In this document: positions 1 through 9,894 of the stretch, one piece after another
Numbering within the stretch: the stretch's first letter is position 1
How the letters are laid out: every line of letters starts with the position of its first letter
Assembly: GCA_020137815.1 (NCBI GenBank)
Contig: WFME01000024.1
Location: 1 to 24,495, forward strand
Source of the DNA: Hormiphora californensis
Lineage: Eukaryota > Ctenophora > Tentaculata > Cydippida > Pleurobrachiidae
Length of the DNA: 24,495 nucleotides
Direction: 5' to 3'
Program-made: the position numbers and the translations under genes
Notes under the pieces: generated by a model
The model's input: only the letters and a program-made list of their open reading frames with translations
The model's database searches: none
Told to the model about the DNA's origin: nothing

Positions 1-44
1 TTCTGTCGTTGACGCGTAGCTGTTCCAACAGTTCCAAATGAGAA

Positions 45-185
45 ACCGAAACCAAACCAATCCAAAACCAAACATCTCTCCCTAGAATATCCAAAACCAA
101 ACATCTCTCTTTAGAACAACCAAAACCAATCCAAAACCAAACATCTCTCTCTTCATAATAACCAAAACCAAACATCTCTCTTCAG
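45..185 (+). repeat. Four imperfect tandem copies ending in the intron 3' splice region
   Basis: About four copies of a 30-45 bp unit, each containing CCAAAACCAAACATCTCTC and a pyrimidine run. Three copies end in an AG followed by AA (CCCTAG, CTTTAG and CTTCAG); the third copy has CAT where the AG would be. The last copy supplies the predicted acceptor of the first visible SLC25A32-like exon. The stretch lies at the 3' end of an intron whose start is outside the window. Confidence 0.75.
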
Positions 186-272
186 AATATTCCAGCATTG
201 TCCCTGGTACAGCAACTTTCCTACGCAGCCCTTGCCGGTGCTATTACTCTCTCCATTACTAACCCCATCTGG
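186..272 (+). CDS. SLC25A32: SLC25A32-like mitochondrial carrier, internal exon (partial gene)
   Basis: This is the first visible coding exon. It follows a pyrimidine-rich ...CTCTTCAG acceptor and ends at a GTAAGT donor (273). Read in phase 0 it ends ALAGAITLSITNPIW, a transmembrane helix running into the second carrier signature (PIW, continuing VVKTR in the next exon). The tryptophan in this Px[W]xx[KR] signature is typical of the folate/FAD and pyrimidine-nucleotide branch of the SLC25 family. The family acts in the inner mitochondrial membrane; SLC25A32 supplies folate and/or FAD to the matrix. The exons for the first of the three carrier repeats must lie upstream of the window. The acceptor at 185 is the best guess; an AG at 211-212 in the same region could also be used. 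Confidence 0.75.
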
Positions 273-579
273 GTAAGTGGAAATATCAAATCAGGGAGCT
301 TTAGACCAAACTTTCTAGTTGGACCGTTGTGTCTTTGTAAGGGGATGTGCAAGGAGTTGAAATAACTTCAAAAGTTCTTCATTTCCTTATATTTTTGCCC
401 ATTCTAGCCCATTATTGAAGCCTCTTGCTCGACCCTCTCTCACAGTCACCGTACCACTACCCCGATTAGAACAACCCCTTTCCCAGTTGTTGAGACTTGA
501 ATAACACATACCCATTCTCCCCTCCTTCGGGGAGCAGTGCGAGGTACAGTCGAACCAAACCGAACATACCCACTCTCAG

Positions 580-888
580 GTAGTAAAAACTCGGATGGTT
601 CTCCAAAATGCGGACACCTCCAGTTACAGAGTCCAATACACCGGACTCCGTCATGGTCTATCTGAACTGGCAAGGACTGAGGGACTAGCAGGGTTGTACC
701 GAGGTTATCTTCCAGGGTTGTTCGGTGTGACTCACGGTGCCATTCAGTTTGTTAGTTATGAGAGGATGAAGGGGGCTTATTATGGTTATTCTGGGACAGA
801 TCCGGGAGAGAAGTTGGGGACTCTCCCCTATATTGCACTGAGTGCATCGAGCAAGATTCTGGCTGTCTTCCTCACCTACCCTTACCAG
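580..888 (+). CDS. SLC25A32: SLC25A32-like mitochondrial carrier, penultimate coding exon
   Basis: The exon starts after a CTCTCAG acceptor and stops at a GTGACG donor, 103 codons in phase 0 at both ends. Joined to the previous exon it gives NPIW-VVKTRMVLQ, completing the second carrier signature. It continues with the GLAGLYRGYLPGLFG loop, the THGAIQFVSYE helix, and the start of repeat three, SKILAVFLTYPYQ. Order and wording match what I recall of animal SLC25A32 (GLYKGFVPGLFG, HGALQF, ATYPYQVV). The protein is an integral inner-membrane carrier of mitochondria. There are no frameshifts or internal stops. SLC25A33/36 pyrimidine carriers are the nearest alternative, but the YPYQVV signature favours SLC25A32. 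Confidence 0.9.
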
Positions 889-1234
889 GTGACGGATTTG
901 TTTTTTGGTTTTGTTTTTCAATATTATCACCACTCCATAATAATTTACTCACATTTTTCACGTCCTATTTTTATCGGGAAAACATTTAGAACTGGTATAC
1001 AAACAATATAAATAAATCGTTAAATATCATCGTCCACGGGCTCCACCAACGCAGCTTAGCCACAATAACAGGTGGCACCCAAAACGCTCTTACTCATAAT
1101 AATTCTTACTAAAAATAGAAGCTAAAATTAGACACACGGCTAAAGTAAAGTTATTAGATATCTTAATAGGAAGGTTAGATTATACTAAGCCGAAAAAAGA
1201 AAAAACATATAGGTTCACAAATCAAATGGATACA

Positions 1235-1310
1235 TCTCACAAACTCACACACTCACAACACACATACTCACAACACACATACTCACATCACACACAGCAC
1301 ACACAAACAA
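1235..1310. repeat. CA/ACTCACA-rich low-complexity tract
   Basis: Imperfect repeats of CACACATACTCACAA and related words inside the presumed 3' UTR of the antisense RT element. No gene is seen in 1021-1611 beyond this retroelement tail. Confidence 0.7.
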
Positions 1311-1611
1311 AATACAACAAGTTAATAAGTTACGAGAAAAACGACATAAAACTGTCAAGTAAAAGAGAAGCCACTCAAGTAGGAGTAGACAATATCTAGT
1401 TAGGGACCTAGTCAAGTAATAGATAAATTAAAATACAGTCCAGATACAAGAGTGTTTATAGTTAAGGCCATCTTGCTCAAGTTAAGCACCACCACACTGC
1501 TTTATAAATGTAGAGGGGCTGCTAGCTAGGAGAAGGGAGGGGAGACGAAGGTGTATCCACCGCCGATGACCGCTGCTGGAAGAGGGCAACAGATACGCTG
1601 AAAAACCACGG

Positions 1612-3543
1612 TTACGGGAAGGGGCTAGGGATAGAGATAGAATTAAACAAGTGTACCTTGAGCCGATGACAAAATGTGGTAAAAGTGGGTGACTGTCTGA
1701 TAGATAAAGGAAGAGAGTTCCAATAGGAGAAAGAACGATAGAAATAGCTATTCCGGAAAACAGCACTAGAAGGTTTGACAGTACAGCATAAAGTAGTAAA
1801 GTCAGTGTTGTCGATGATATCCCTATTGGATCTAGTAGTGTAGGAAACATCGTCGAGAGACTTGATATACAGGTAATTTGGAAGTATCACAGGTACTAAA
1901 CCAGTCATAACCTTATACATAAGTTTCATGTCATTGTACTTGAATTGAAGATTTATAGGTAGGATATTCAGTGTGATAAGGTGACTATGATAGATCTGGA
2001 TACTCCAGCTAGTGAGGTGTGAGACACCTAGTACCCACTTGATTGACCTCTTCTGTGCAGCTTCCAGTGAATCGAGCAACCCAACAGAGTGGGGAGCCCA
2101 AACTGGAGAGCAGTGCTCAAGAAGAGATCGAACCAGAGTAAGAAACAGAGTTCGGCGTTGATGAGGGTTGCCAACAAAGTGGGTTGTTCTACGAACTAGG
2201 TTGAATCTGTCAGTGAAGCGTTCAAGAATGTGCTCAGTATGGTCAGTCCATGAAAGTTTGTTATTGACAAGTACACCCAGATCTCTCTGAACAGTGACAT
2301 TATCCAAGACAGTATCACCTAGAACATAGGAATGTAGGAAACAGGGGAGCTCGCCCCATGTAGCCTCACACCTTGATGAGCGGGTAGAAACAACTTTACA
2401 CTTACTAGGATGAAACTTCATCTTGTTAATGACTGACCAGCTGTGAAGATTGTCAACAGAGATCTGCATGTCAATGTGATCCTGCATACTAGCGATCTTA
2501 GCCCAGAGTTTCAGATCATCAGCATACAAGGCTATCTTACACTCACCATGCACACACTCAGTGATGTCATTAATGAGTAGTACAAATAAAAGGGGGCCTA
2601 GGATACTACCTTGTGGGACACCGGATAGTACCCTGAGACTAGAAGAGAACTTCCCCCCAATAACCACTTGTTGAGTGCGATCACAGAGATAATTACGAAT
2701 AAAGGAAAGCATATTGCCATCTATATTAAATCTATTTTTAAGTTTATGCAGAATTAAATCATGATTAACGGAATCAAAAGCTTTACTAAAATCAAAATAA
2801 ATAAGGTCAGAGGTACGTTTGTCATTGTCGGTCAGAACTAGGTCGTCAAACACAGAAACAAGCTGGGTCAGACAAGACCTCCCCGGCAAGAATCCGTGTT
2901 GTCTACTGTCAATTTTGTCGTAACAATGGTCTAATAGTCGCTGTGTAACAATTCTCTCGTAAACTTTACTCGCAATGCAGGTCAGAGAGATAGGGCGGTA
3001 GTTCCGGACATCCCTCTTGTCTCCAGACTTGTGAACAGGAACAACATTGGCAGACTTCCAGATAGACGGAAGTCCGCCGCCGCCGTACGCCTGCTCAAAG
3101 AGCAGAGACAAGGGATAAGCCAGAGCTCCCGCACATCTCTTGAAAATAATACTATGTAGGTTGTCGGGACCAGGACCCTTGCGAGCATTGAGTTTAGATA
3201 AGACGTTGTACACAGGGCTAGCCGAGAAGTCACAAAGAATGGAGGGGTCATTGCTGTTAACATCAATATCATAGCTACTCGATTCAGAAAAATTGGAGGC
3301 AAATTGCTTATTGAAAAGGTTGGCTTGGTCCTCCAAATCAGACCTAAACACCTCACCATCATTGACAATGAGTGGTATTCTGGTAGACTTGGAGGTAACT
3401 TTAACCTGTCTCCAAAATTTCCTACTAACGGTGTCACAATCCTCGATGTCACAGTATAGTCGAGAACTGGAGTTACACACATTCTTGAAATGACTTCTAG
3501 CAGCTTTGTAGTACCAAACAACGCACAGTACCAAACAACGCAC
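1612..3543 (-). pseudogene. Reverse transcriptase of a CR1/Jockey-group LINE, truncated at its N-terminus
   Basis: The open frame runs 3753 to 1612 on the minus strand (713 codons), but the first 70 residues come from the adjoining foldback, so only residues 71-713 are retroelement. Visible RT motifs, numbered in the long frame: KARKGPGPD-like region, NYRPISL (251-257), HGFLPGRSC, FDFSKAFDSVNHD, GVPQGSILGP (from 378) and the catalytic YADD (410-413; bases 2515-2526). The C-terminal tail contains RRTLFLTLVRSLLEHCSPVW and a YFYRSFSYWNSLP block, usual after the RT in LINEs of the Rex/CR1/Jockey type. No apurinic-type endonuclease precedes it, so it is not autonomous. The RT frame is still open over more than 640 codons, which implies a fairly recent insertion. 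Confidence 0.88.
3509..3543. repeat. Short tandem duplication at the RT/foldback junction
   Basis: AGTACCAAACAACGCAC occurs twice in a row immediately left of the foldback end at 3544. It could be a repair scar from the event that joined the truncated RT to the foldback. Confidence 0.7.
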
Positions 3544-4889
3544 TAGGCCAGTCATATGACGTTGTGAAATGGAACTAATTGATCTAAAAGCGATTCCACT
3601 TCCAGGGCACTCCAATGGGTCTCTACAACCACCAAAAAAATTTACCGCGGGTACTGCGATGGAGAAATCGGTCATTTCCGGGTTTATTTTGCACCTGCAT
3701 AAAGATAGCCTAGGACGAATGCGATATACGGTAAAAACCGTCTTTGGAAACAAGTAGAAAAGAAATCAAGGGCACTAAAGTGTGTAGCGTCCTCGCATTA
3801 GTGGGGGTAGGTGCTGGAATTAAGTCTCTATCTTATCACGTTAATTAGATAATTGGATAATTAGATGCGCACATAGCCGTTTTATGGTTATACGGTAAAA
3901 ACCATCTTTGGAAAGGAGTAGAGAAAAAACCGAGGGTACTAGAGTGATCAGCGTCCTCGAATTAGTGGGGGTAGGTACCCAAATTAAGTTCCTATCTCAT
4001 CGCGTTAATTAGATAATTAGGTATGCGCATAACCGTTTTTAGGTTACATGGCTATAGCCACTTAGGAATGGTTTAGAGACTTTTCATTGGTGCCATTTTG
4101 TAGGCAATAGCCAAGTTATGGGGGGGTCGAAGTCGGACTTTTAAGCTCTATATTCAACCATTTAGCCGTTATATGGCTTTAAAGGTGCTCAAAATCGGTC
4201 TTTTTACCGCTTTTTTGCTCATTTTGAGCACCTTATATGCCAAATAACGGCTAAACGGTTGAATATAGAGCTTAAAAGTCCGACGTCGACCCCCAATAAC
4301 TTGGCTATTGCCTACAAAATGGCACCAATGAAAAGTCTCTAAACCATTCCTAAGTGGCTATAGCCATGTAACCTAAAAACGGTCATGCGCATACCTAATT
4401 ATCCAATTATCTAATTAACGCGATGAGATAGGAACTTAATTTTAGTACCTACCCCCACTAATTCGAGGACGCTGATCACTCTAGTACCCTCGGTTTTTCC
4501 TCTACTCCTTTCCAAATATGGTTTTTACCGTATAACCATAAAACGGCTATGTGCGCATCTAATTATCCAATTATCTAATTAACCTGATAAGATAGAGACT
4601 TAATTCCAGCACCTACCCCCACTAATGCGAGGACGCTACACACTTTAGTGCCCTTGATTTCTTTTCTACTTGTTTCCAAAGACGGTTTTTACCGTATATC
4701 GCATTCGTCCTAGCCTATATTTATGCAGGTGCAAAATAAACCCGGAAATGACCGATTTCTCCATCGCGGTACCCGCGGTAAATTTTTTTGGTGGTTGTAG
4801 AGACCCATTGGAGGGCCCTGGAAGTGGAATCGCTTTTAGATCAATTACTTCCTTTTTCAGCGATATATCGACGTCATATGACTGGCCTA
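3544..4889. mobile_element. 1.35-kb foldback element with duplicated subrepeats in each arm
   Basis: The ends are TAGGCCAGTCATATGACG at 3544 and its reverse complement ending at 4889. Arms of about 650 bp (3544-4195 and 4221-4889) match closely over their whole length around a roughly 25-bp loop. Each arm holds two diverged direct copies of a unit of about 170 bp. These begin near TACGGTAAAAACC(G/A)TCTTTGG and run through GTCCTCG(C/A)ATTAGTGGGGGTAGGT to TTAATTAGATAATT; in the left arm they start near 3727 and 3892. There is no transposase. Long inverted repeats built from direct subrepeats resemble Drosophila FB and Galileo foldback elements. No convincing target-site duplication is seen; a 17-bp tandem duplication (AGTACCAAACAACGCAC) lies just outside the left end. 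Confidence 0.85.
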
Positions 4890-5352
4890 CACACAGAATT
4901 CCTAGAAATAACCAATCAAAATCCTAGAAATAGCCACAACATACCAAAGCTGCAGCAAGGGAGAACTGAAAATTCCAGAAAGTTACACACTCAAATCTCA
5001 CAACACGGCGAGAGGGGAGGGTGATAGGAACAAGAAACAGAACACTGTCATAAATCAGTTCTCACTTGCTGTTGTTTGATTCTGTATGTCGTTTGGATGT
5101 AGTATATTTTTCAGAAATGTTTTGTCTTTCAAACTTTTCAACACTACTTTAAACAAATTAATTTGAGGTTCCGTTTAACTGCCCCTCGCTAATCTTCTAA
5201 GCATCTGCTTAATCCCCTCCAAAGACAAGACAAGAATATTCTGGTTTCTGTCTCTCTCTATATTAAGCGGACCTTGGAAGACCTCGTTGGGCTAAAGCCA
5301 AGTCGCCAAACCTTGGTGGAGCGGCTCCTCGCCCCTCTATTTACAGGACAGG
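4890..5352 (+). other. Non-coding stretch, probably the 5' UTR of the full-length LINE in its distal part
   Basis: No convincing ORF. The part nearest ORF1 (about 5040-5352) is read as the retrotransposon 5' UTR. It includes a small imperfect inverted pair, CCAAGTCGCCAAACCTTGG, near 5298-5318. The exact 5' end of the element could not be fixed because no target-site duplication was found. Confidence 0.45.
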
Positions 5353-6630
5353 ATGTCGGGAGTGGCAACCCATTATGGCCGATCAAACGATTACAAAGAG
5401 GAATTTGCACGTAAGTTGTCTGATACAACCTTTGAAAAGTGCACTGGAATGACTGTTATGAAACACATGAAGGAAGGAAAAGCCGAAGCCCCGAGTCAAA
5501 TTAACAAGGATGTTATGTGGAAAGTTTTACTGATGTGTTATGAGTTTCTCCCCGCGGAATCCAGATGTAGCACCTCATCATCTGAGTCTGAACTGTCGAC
5601 GGTATCTATGACGTCTGATGACCTGAAAGATAGCTTCATGAAGCTGAGACAGGACCTCCTCGACACACTACCTGGATTAGTGAATGAGATTCTTGCGCCC
5701 ACTGTTGCCAAGAAGAGACCGGAGCACCTGGAAATACAGAAATCACCACCCTCGACACCTGTCAAACGGTATGTCAATATCAAGGATAAAGGAGACAGTG
5801 AGACTCCGATATGTGAGAAGAAATGGGCTAACTTGCTGAAGCCACAGGTTGAAACGGCATTGAGGAACATCCCTGTTCTTGATACCTCTGTTAACAAAAA
5901 GCACACGCAGCTGTACTTTGCCACTGATGATGACATGAAAGAAGCGGAGAAAGCTTTATCTCCATTCTTGGATGTTACATCAGTCGTCGAAAAAGAGAAG
6001 AAGAAGGATCCTCGTCTGATGATCAATGACCTTGATACAGACCTACTGAACAAGGAAGCACTGATGGAGGCACTTCTGAGTGAGAAGAATGAGACTGTGA
6101 AACAACTTCATGAATCTGGCCATACCATCAAGATTGTTCATGTAAACCAGGCTGGGAAATATGCAGTCATCCAAGTACCTCCTGAAGTTCGCAAGGCAAT
6201 CTCCAACAACAATGACAGGATTTACCTCAAGCTCAAGCAACATGCTGTAAGAAACAGGTTCTATGTGACACAGTGTTTTCACTGCCAGAGGTACGGTCAT
6301 GTAGCTGGATCAGTGTATTGTCCCAATAGGGACAAGAGCCCAGTCTGTGCATTTTGCTCGGGTGACCATGATACCCGTCAGTGCCAAGCCAGGAAGAGCA
6401 ACGATGGAGGAAAAATGAAGTGTGTCAATTGTGATGTAGGTGGAAGTAGAGAGGATAAGAAGTTCGCCAAATCTCACCCAGCGTCCAGCAATCTGTGTCC
6501 ATTCTATGTCAATGCCAGAGGAAGGTTGATGGAGACGACTACTGGAGTAACCAAGGAGCAAAAAAACCTGTACATGACGAGGGCATGGGAGGATCTGAAA
6601 ATGAAAAGGTATGGCGGATTGGTACGCTAA
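5353..6630 (+). CDS. LINE ORF1: nucleic-acid-binding protein with C-terminal zinc knuckles
   Basis: 425 residues. The first ATG of the frame (ACAGGATGTCGG) follows the presumed 5' UTR. The N-terminal third is acidic and serine-rich. The middle has a charged region with FATDDDMKEAEKAL and a paired IKIVHVNQAGKYAVIQV fold, resembling the degenerate RRM-like module of gag-like LINE ORF1 proteins. The C-terminal part has Cys/His clusters: CX2CX4HX6C starting at residue 308 (CFHCQRYGHVAGSVYC), then CX2CX3HX4C (CAFCSGDHDTRQC), then a third cluster from C357 ending in HPASSNLCP. Such proteins coat LINE RNA in the cytoplasm as the retrotransposition RNP. The 3' end overlaps ORF2, and an A AAA AAC heptamer (6561-6567) lies in register in this ORF. 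Confidence 0.85.
   Translation: MSGVATHYGRSNDYKEEFARKLSDTTFEKCTGMTVMKHMKEGKAEAPSQINKDVMWKVLLMCYEFLPAESRCSTSSSESELSTVSMTSDDLKDSFMKLRQDLLDTLPGLVNEILAPTVAKKRPEHLEIQKSPPSTPVKRYVNIKDKGDSETPICEKKWANLLKPQVETALRNIPVLDTSVNKKHTQLYFATDDDMKEAEKALSPFLDVTSVVEKEKKKDPRLMINDLDTDLLNKEALMEALLSEKNETVKQLHESGHTIKIVHVNQAGKYAVIQVPPEVRKAISNNNDRIYLKLKQHAVRNRFYVTQCFHCQRYGHVAGSVYCPNRDKSPVCAFCSGDHDTRQCQARKSNDGGKMKCVNCDVGGSREDKKFAKSHPASSNLCPFYVNARGRLMETTTGVTKEQKNLYMTRAWEDLKMKRYGGLVR
6561..6567 (+). promoter_or_regulatory. Candidate -1 ribosomal frameshift heptamer A AAA AAC
   Basis: In the ORF1 frame the codons read CAA AAA AAC, which is the X XXY YYZ slippery arrangement in the correct register. A -1 slip here enters the ORF2 frame (continuing CCT GTA CAT GAC), which is open from 6495 and leads straight into the endonuclease. 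ORF1 would otherwise stop at 6628-6630. No downstream pseudoknot was established by eye. Confidence 0.45.
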
Positions 6631-9551
6631 ATGTCCATTCGCTAATGAACAAGACAGCTGGAGTTTTGGATCACCTGGAGGATAATCAGTGTGACATCTG
6701 TCTGGTTCAAGAAACATATCTCAAGAACTCAGACACAGCAAAAGTTCAAGAAATAAGAGAGTATGGATGGGACATTTATTCTTCTCCCAGAGCGGAAAGA
6801 TCAGGAGGTGGAATTGGAGTTTTGTACAGAAATGGGGTCAGAGTGAGATTATCTCCGACAAGGAAAACATTCAAGTCTTTCCAAGTACAGGAAGTACTTA
6901 TTGGAACGGGTGAAGGTATGGTTCGATTGTGTAATATCTATCGTCCTCCTTACACTGGAAAGGCACGGTTTACTGCTGCTTCGTTTCTTGAGGAATTTGT
7001 GGACTACTTAGCTGATGTTAACCTGCGGACTGGGTCCCCTGTCTTGATGGGTGATTTCAATTTCCAAGTACAAGACCTCTCTGACTTTTATGCAGAGAAG
7101 TTCCTAAAGCTCCTTGATTCTTTTGGGCTGGAGCAACTCACTCCATGTCAGCCGACCCACACCAGAGGTGGAACGCTTGATCTGGTGATCTGTCAGAGTG
7201 ATATCAAAACGAAGTTTCGATCTGTGGAAATACTGAAGGATGGTACTGAATCAGACCATTATATGGTTCTGAGTGAACTGGTCACTAAAACTGAGGATGT
7301 GGATTTTCGAAGCAAGCAACAAATTGACATGTACAGAGACTTTAAATCTGTGGATCCTGAACTGTTCAGGAAAGCATTGCGGAACCTTGGACTAGAGGAT
7401 CTTCTTGTAGCTGAATCACCCGAGGAAAACTTCCAGATCTATGAGAGGACTCTTGGCAACCTTGTGGAGAAATCTGTTGAACTCAAGAAAAGACGAAGAG
7501 GTAAGAAGTTAAGGCCGTGGAGAGAAGATGAAAGTGTCAAAAACGTGCTGAAACTACGCAGACGTGCTGAGAGGGCTTGGCGGAAGAACAAGACTCCGAT
7601 ACGGAAAGCCCAGTTGAATGACTTGAAGAGACAGTTTGGAAAAGTGGACAAGGACGCGAGGATTGGTTTCAACAAGAAAAATCTAGAGGAGTCAAAAGGT
7701 GATCCTAGAGGTTTGCAACGGAAGGTTAACCGCCTCCTGGGCAAAGCTGAGAGTATCCTACCGGAATCTGGTAATGATGGAAAGCTAGCAGAGGACTTCG
7801 CGGAATTTTTCAGTAGTAAAGTGGATAAGATCCGTACATCAGTGTTTGAGGAACAAAGTGATCTGGAGGATGGAGAGGCTGTGAGGACTGATCCGGAATG
7901 CAAGCTTGCTCAGTTTGAGGAGGTGTCGGTGGAATATATCAAGGGCCTCATCAAGGATATGCCGGACAAGACATGTGATCTGGATATCATCCCCACTTGG
8001 TTGGTGAAGGGATGTATTCATGAATTCGCCCCGTGGATTACTACGCTGGTTAATGGATCTATTAGGAGTTCGACTGTTCCAGAGGCGTTCCAGCAAGCCC
8101 TAGTGTTTCCTACGATAAAGAATACTCAAGGTGACCGTGACAGTCTGCAGAACTACCGACCAGTGTCAAACCTGCTGTTTATCTCGAAGGTCCTCGAGAA
8201 GGTAGTATTGGATCAATTGACCTGCTACCTGGAGGATAACAGCCTACTGAACAAGAACCAATCAGGATATAGGGTTGGCCATAGTTGTGAAACCTTGTTA
8301 ACCGGTATGTTTGAGGATCTACTTGAGGAAATGGATAGAGGAAATGTCATGGCACTTCTTTTACTGGACATGAGTGCTGCATTCGACACCGTTGACCACA
8401 CCAAGCTGGTCCAAGTGTTGAATAGTCGGTTTGGAATCTGTGGAGCAGCGCTCAATTGGTTTGAGAGCTACCTTGGAAGCAGAAGCTACAGAGTTAACGT
8501 TCGAGGAAAACTCTCTGGAATTGTCAAGCTAGTATGTGGTGTCCCACAGGGTTCTCTGTTGGGACCTGTCTTGTTCCTGCTGTATGTGGAGGAACTCCAA
8601 GACCTTGTTGAACAGTATGGGCTGAGGATAAAACTATATGCTGATGACTCACAGTTATATATGAGTCTGGTTCCTCATGATGATGAAGGATGGCTAGCAG
8701 TGAAAGGTAATGCTGAGGATTGTTTGAAGGAGGTGAAGGATTGGATGGTAAAGCACTGGCTGAGGTGTAATGAGGCCAAAACGGAGCTATTGTTACTTGG
8801 AAAGAGTGGAGCTCTAGAGAAGCTAGCCTATGAACCCTCAATTGTTTTTGGAGGCACGGAAATCTTTCCAGTGGATTTTAAAGGGACTACAGGTAAAACC
8901 CTTGGCGTCTACCTTGACAGCCAACTCACTATGGAACGACAGGTTAACAGTGTCAAGAGACAGTGTGGTATGATCCTGAGGAACCTTTGGCAGATCAATC
9001 GATGTTTGGACCAGTCTATGAAGATCCTCCTTGTCAAACAGTTAGTTATTTCGAGGTTGGACTACTGTAACATACTGTATTGTGGACTCCCGAAGAAACA
9101 CATCAACAGCCTACAGAAAACACTCAACTCTTGTGTTCGGTTCGTCTATGGTCTACACGGACATCAAGATGATTATGCTCCCTACCTGAAGGAAATGCAT
9201 GTCCTTCCTATTGAACAGAGGATTGTGTTCAAGGCATGTCTTACAGCTTATAAGGTCGTTCATCGAACTGCTCCAGATTATCTAACCGACAAAGTGCCAG
9301 CGTGTGAGGATGTGGATAGCTTGCGTTTTACCAGAGCCAATGCTGTTCCGGATGAGTTCAGGCTCCAGTACCCGAAACTCTCAAGTGTCAACGCTAATTC
9401 TAAATTGAGGAGAAGGCGACCTTCTGTATTTCTACCCAGTCTGTGGAACGAACTTCCTTTGGACATCAGATCTCTTCTGTCTGTTGATTCCTTCAAGACA
9501 AGACTTAAGACCCGACTCTTCACCGAGGCTTATGGCGTAAGTACTTCCTGA
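6585..9551 (+). CDS. LINE ORF2: APE-type endonuclease plus reverse transcriptase (CR1/L2 group)
   Basis: The open frame extends from 6495; 6585 is the nearest ATG before the conserved domain, and frameshift entry from ORF1 is an alternative. The endonuclease begins IGTLNVHSL (Asn motif), then QETYL (catalytic Glu), IYRPP, GDFNF (near 7060) and SDH (7251-7259); all expected catalytic residues are present. The RT has NYRPVSN (8151-8171), SGYRVGHSCET, DMSAAFDTVDH, GVPQGSLLGP (8538 on) and YADD (8637-8648). The C-terminal region has SRLDYCNILYCGLP and a SLWNELPLDIR block near the end, a typical CR1/L2 signature. It nicks target DNA and copies LINE RNA by target-primed reverse transcription. No stops or frameshifts are visible in nearly 1000 codons. 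It is antisense to the other RT at 1612-3543 and clearly a different family. Confidence 0.92.
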   Translation: MGGSENEKVWRIGTLNVHSLMNKTAGVLDHLEDNQCDICLVQETYLKNSDTAKVQEIREYGWDIYSSPRAERSGGGIGVLYRNGVRVRLSPTRKTFKSFQVQEVLIGTGEGMVRLCNIYRPPYTGKARFTAASFLEEFVDYLADVNLRTGSPVLMGDFNFQVQDLSDFYAEKFLKLLDSFGLEQLTPCQPTHTRGGTLDLVICQSDIKTKFRSVEILKDGTESDHYMVLSELVTKTEDVDFRSKQQIDMYRDFKSVDPELFRKALRNLGLEDLLVAESPEENFQIYERTLGNLVEKSVELKKRRRGKKLRPWREDESVKNVLKLRRRAERAWRKNKTPIRKAQLNDLKRQFGKVDKDARIGFNKKNLEESKGDPRGLQRKVNRLLGKAESILPESGNDGKLAEDFAEFFSSKVDKIRTSVFEEQSDLEDGEAVRTDPECKLAQFEEVSVEYIKGLIKDMPDKTCDLDIIPTWLVKGCIHEFAPWITTLVNGSIRSSTVPEAFQQALVFPTIKNTQGDRDSLQNYRPVSNLLFISKVLEKVVLDQLTCYLEDNSLLNKNQSGYRVGHSCETLLTGMFEDLLEEMDRGNVMALLLLDMSAAFDTVDHTKLVQVLNSRFGICGAALNWFESYLGSRSYRVNVRGKLSGIVKLVCGVPQGSLLGPVLFLLYVEELQDLVEQYGLRIKLYADDSQLYMSLVPHDDEGWLAVKGNAEDCLKEVKDWMVKHWLRCNEAKTELLLLGKSGALEKLAYEPSIVFGGTEIFPVDFKGTTGKTLGVYLDSQLTMERQVNSVKRQCGMILRNLWQINRCLDQSMKILLVKQLVISRLDYCNILYCGLPKKHINSLQKTLNSCVRFVYGLHGHQDDYAPYLKEMHVLPIEQRIVFKACLTAYKVVHRTAPDYLTDKVPACEDVDSLRFTRANAVPDEFRLQYPKLSSVNANSKLRRRRPSVFLPSLWNELPLDIRSLLSVDSFKTRLKTRLFTEAYGVSTS

Positions 9552-9894
9552 AGGCTTGTATCAGTTTTTTATCTCCAGTGTGTTTGGAACAGTTGTATCG
9601 GTTTTTATTTTAAGCATTTTTTGAGGGTTTGAAGCACGAGTGGACAGAGTGTGAAGCAGTGTGAATTTTGTTTACCAAGGATTCTTTTTGGACAGTTTAT
9701 CATTATATGTCAGTTATTTTCTTCAGTTTTTTCCCACGATATGTGAGCCGTTGTAAGTCAGTTATATTCCATTATGGTCTTGATAGAGTAAATTTTTTCC
9801 CTAGCTTTGTATCCCGCTCTGATTGTCTTTCAGTGGCAGCAGTTATCTCTTGATCTGTTGCCCCTGGAGGATATGGGCGGAATATAAGCACGTC
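9552..9894 (+). other. 3' UTR of the full-length LINE
   Basis: AT-rich, T-run-rich non-coding sequence between the ORF2 stop and the (TAT)n tail. No gene is seen in it. Confidence 0.7.

Larger units (their letters stand above)
1000..3543 (-). mobile_element. 5'-truncated non-LTR retrotransposon, antisense to the host gene
   Basis: The RT-coding part (1612-3543) is followed on the minus strand by about 600 bp without coding, read as 3' UTR; it includes a CA-rich stretch and an AT-rich end near 1000-1016. The endonuclease and ORF1 regions are missing at the 5' side, where the element abuts the foldback exactly at 3543/3544. The 3' end position is an estimate; no clean poly-A, microsatellite tail or target duplication was identified. 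Confidence 0.7.

Noticed and set aside
595-1011. ORF starting at ATG 595 taken as a complete gene
   Set aside because: Conserved coding starts at 580 after an acceptor and ends at the donor at 889; the residues after Gln at 888 are intron.
4670-4927. ORF in the right foldback arm, mirrored by the first 70 codons of the minus-strand RT frame
   Set aside because: The match comes from the inverted DNA repeat. Differences between the arms change residues as freely as expected of non-coding DNA.
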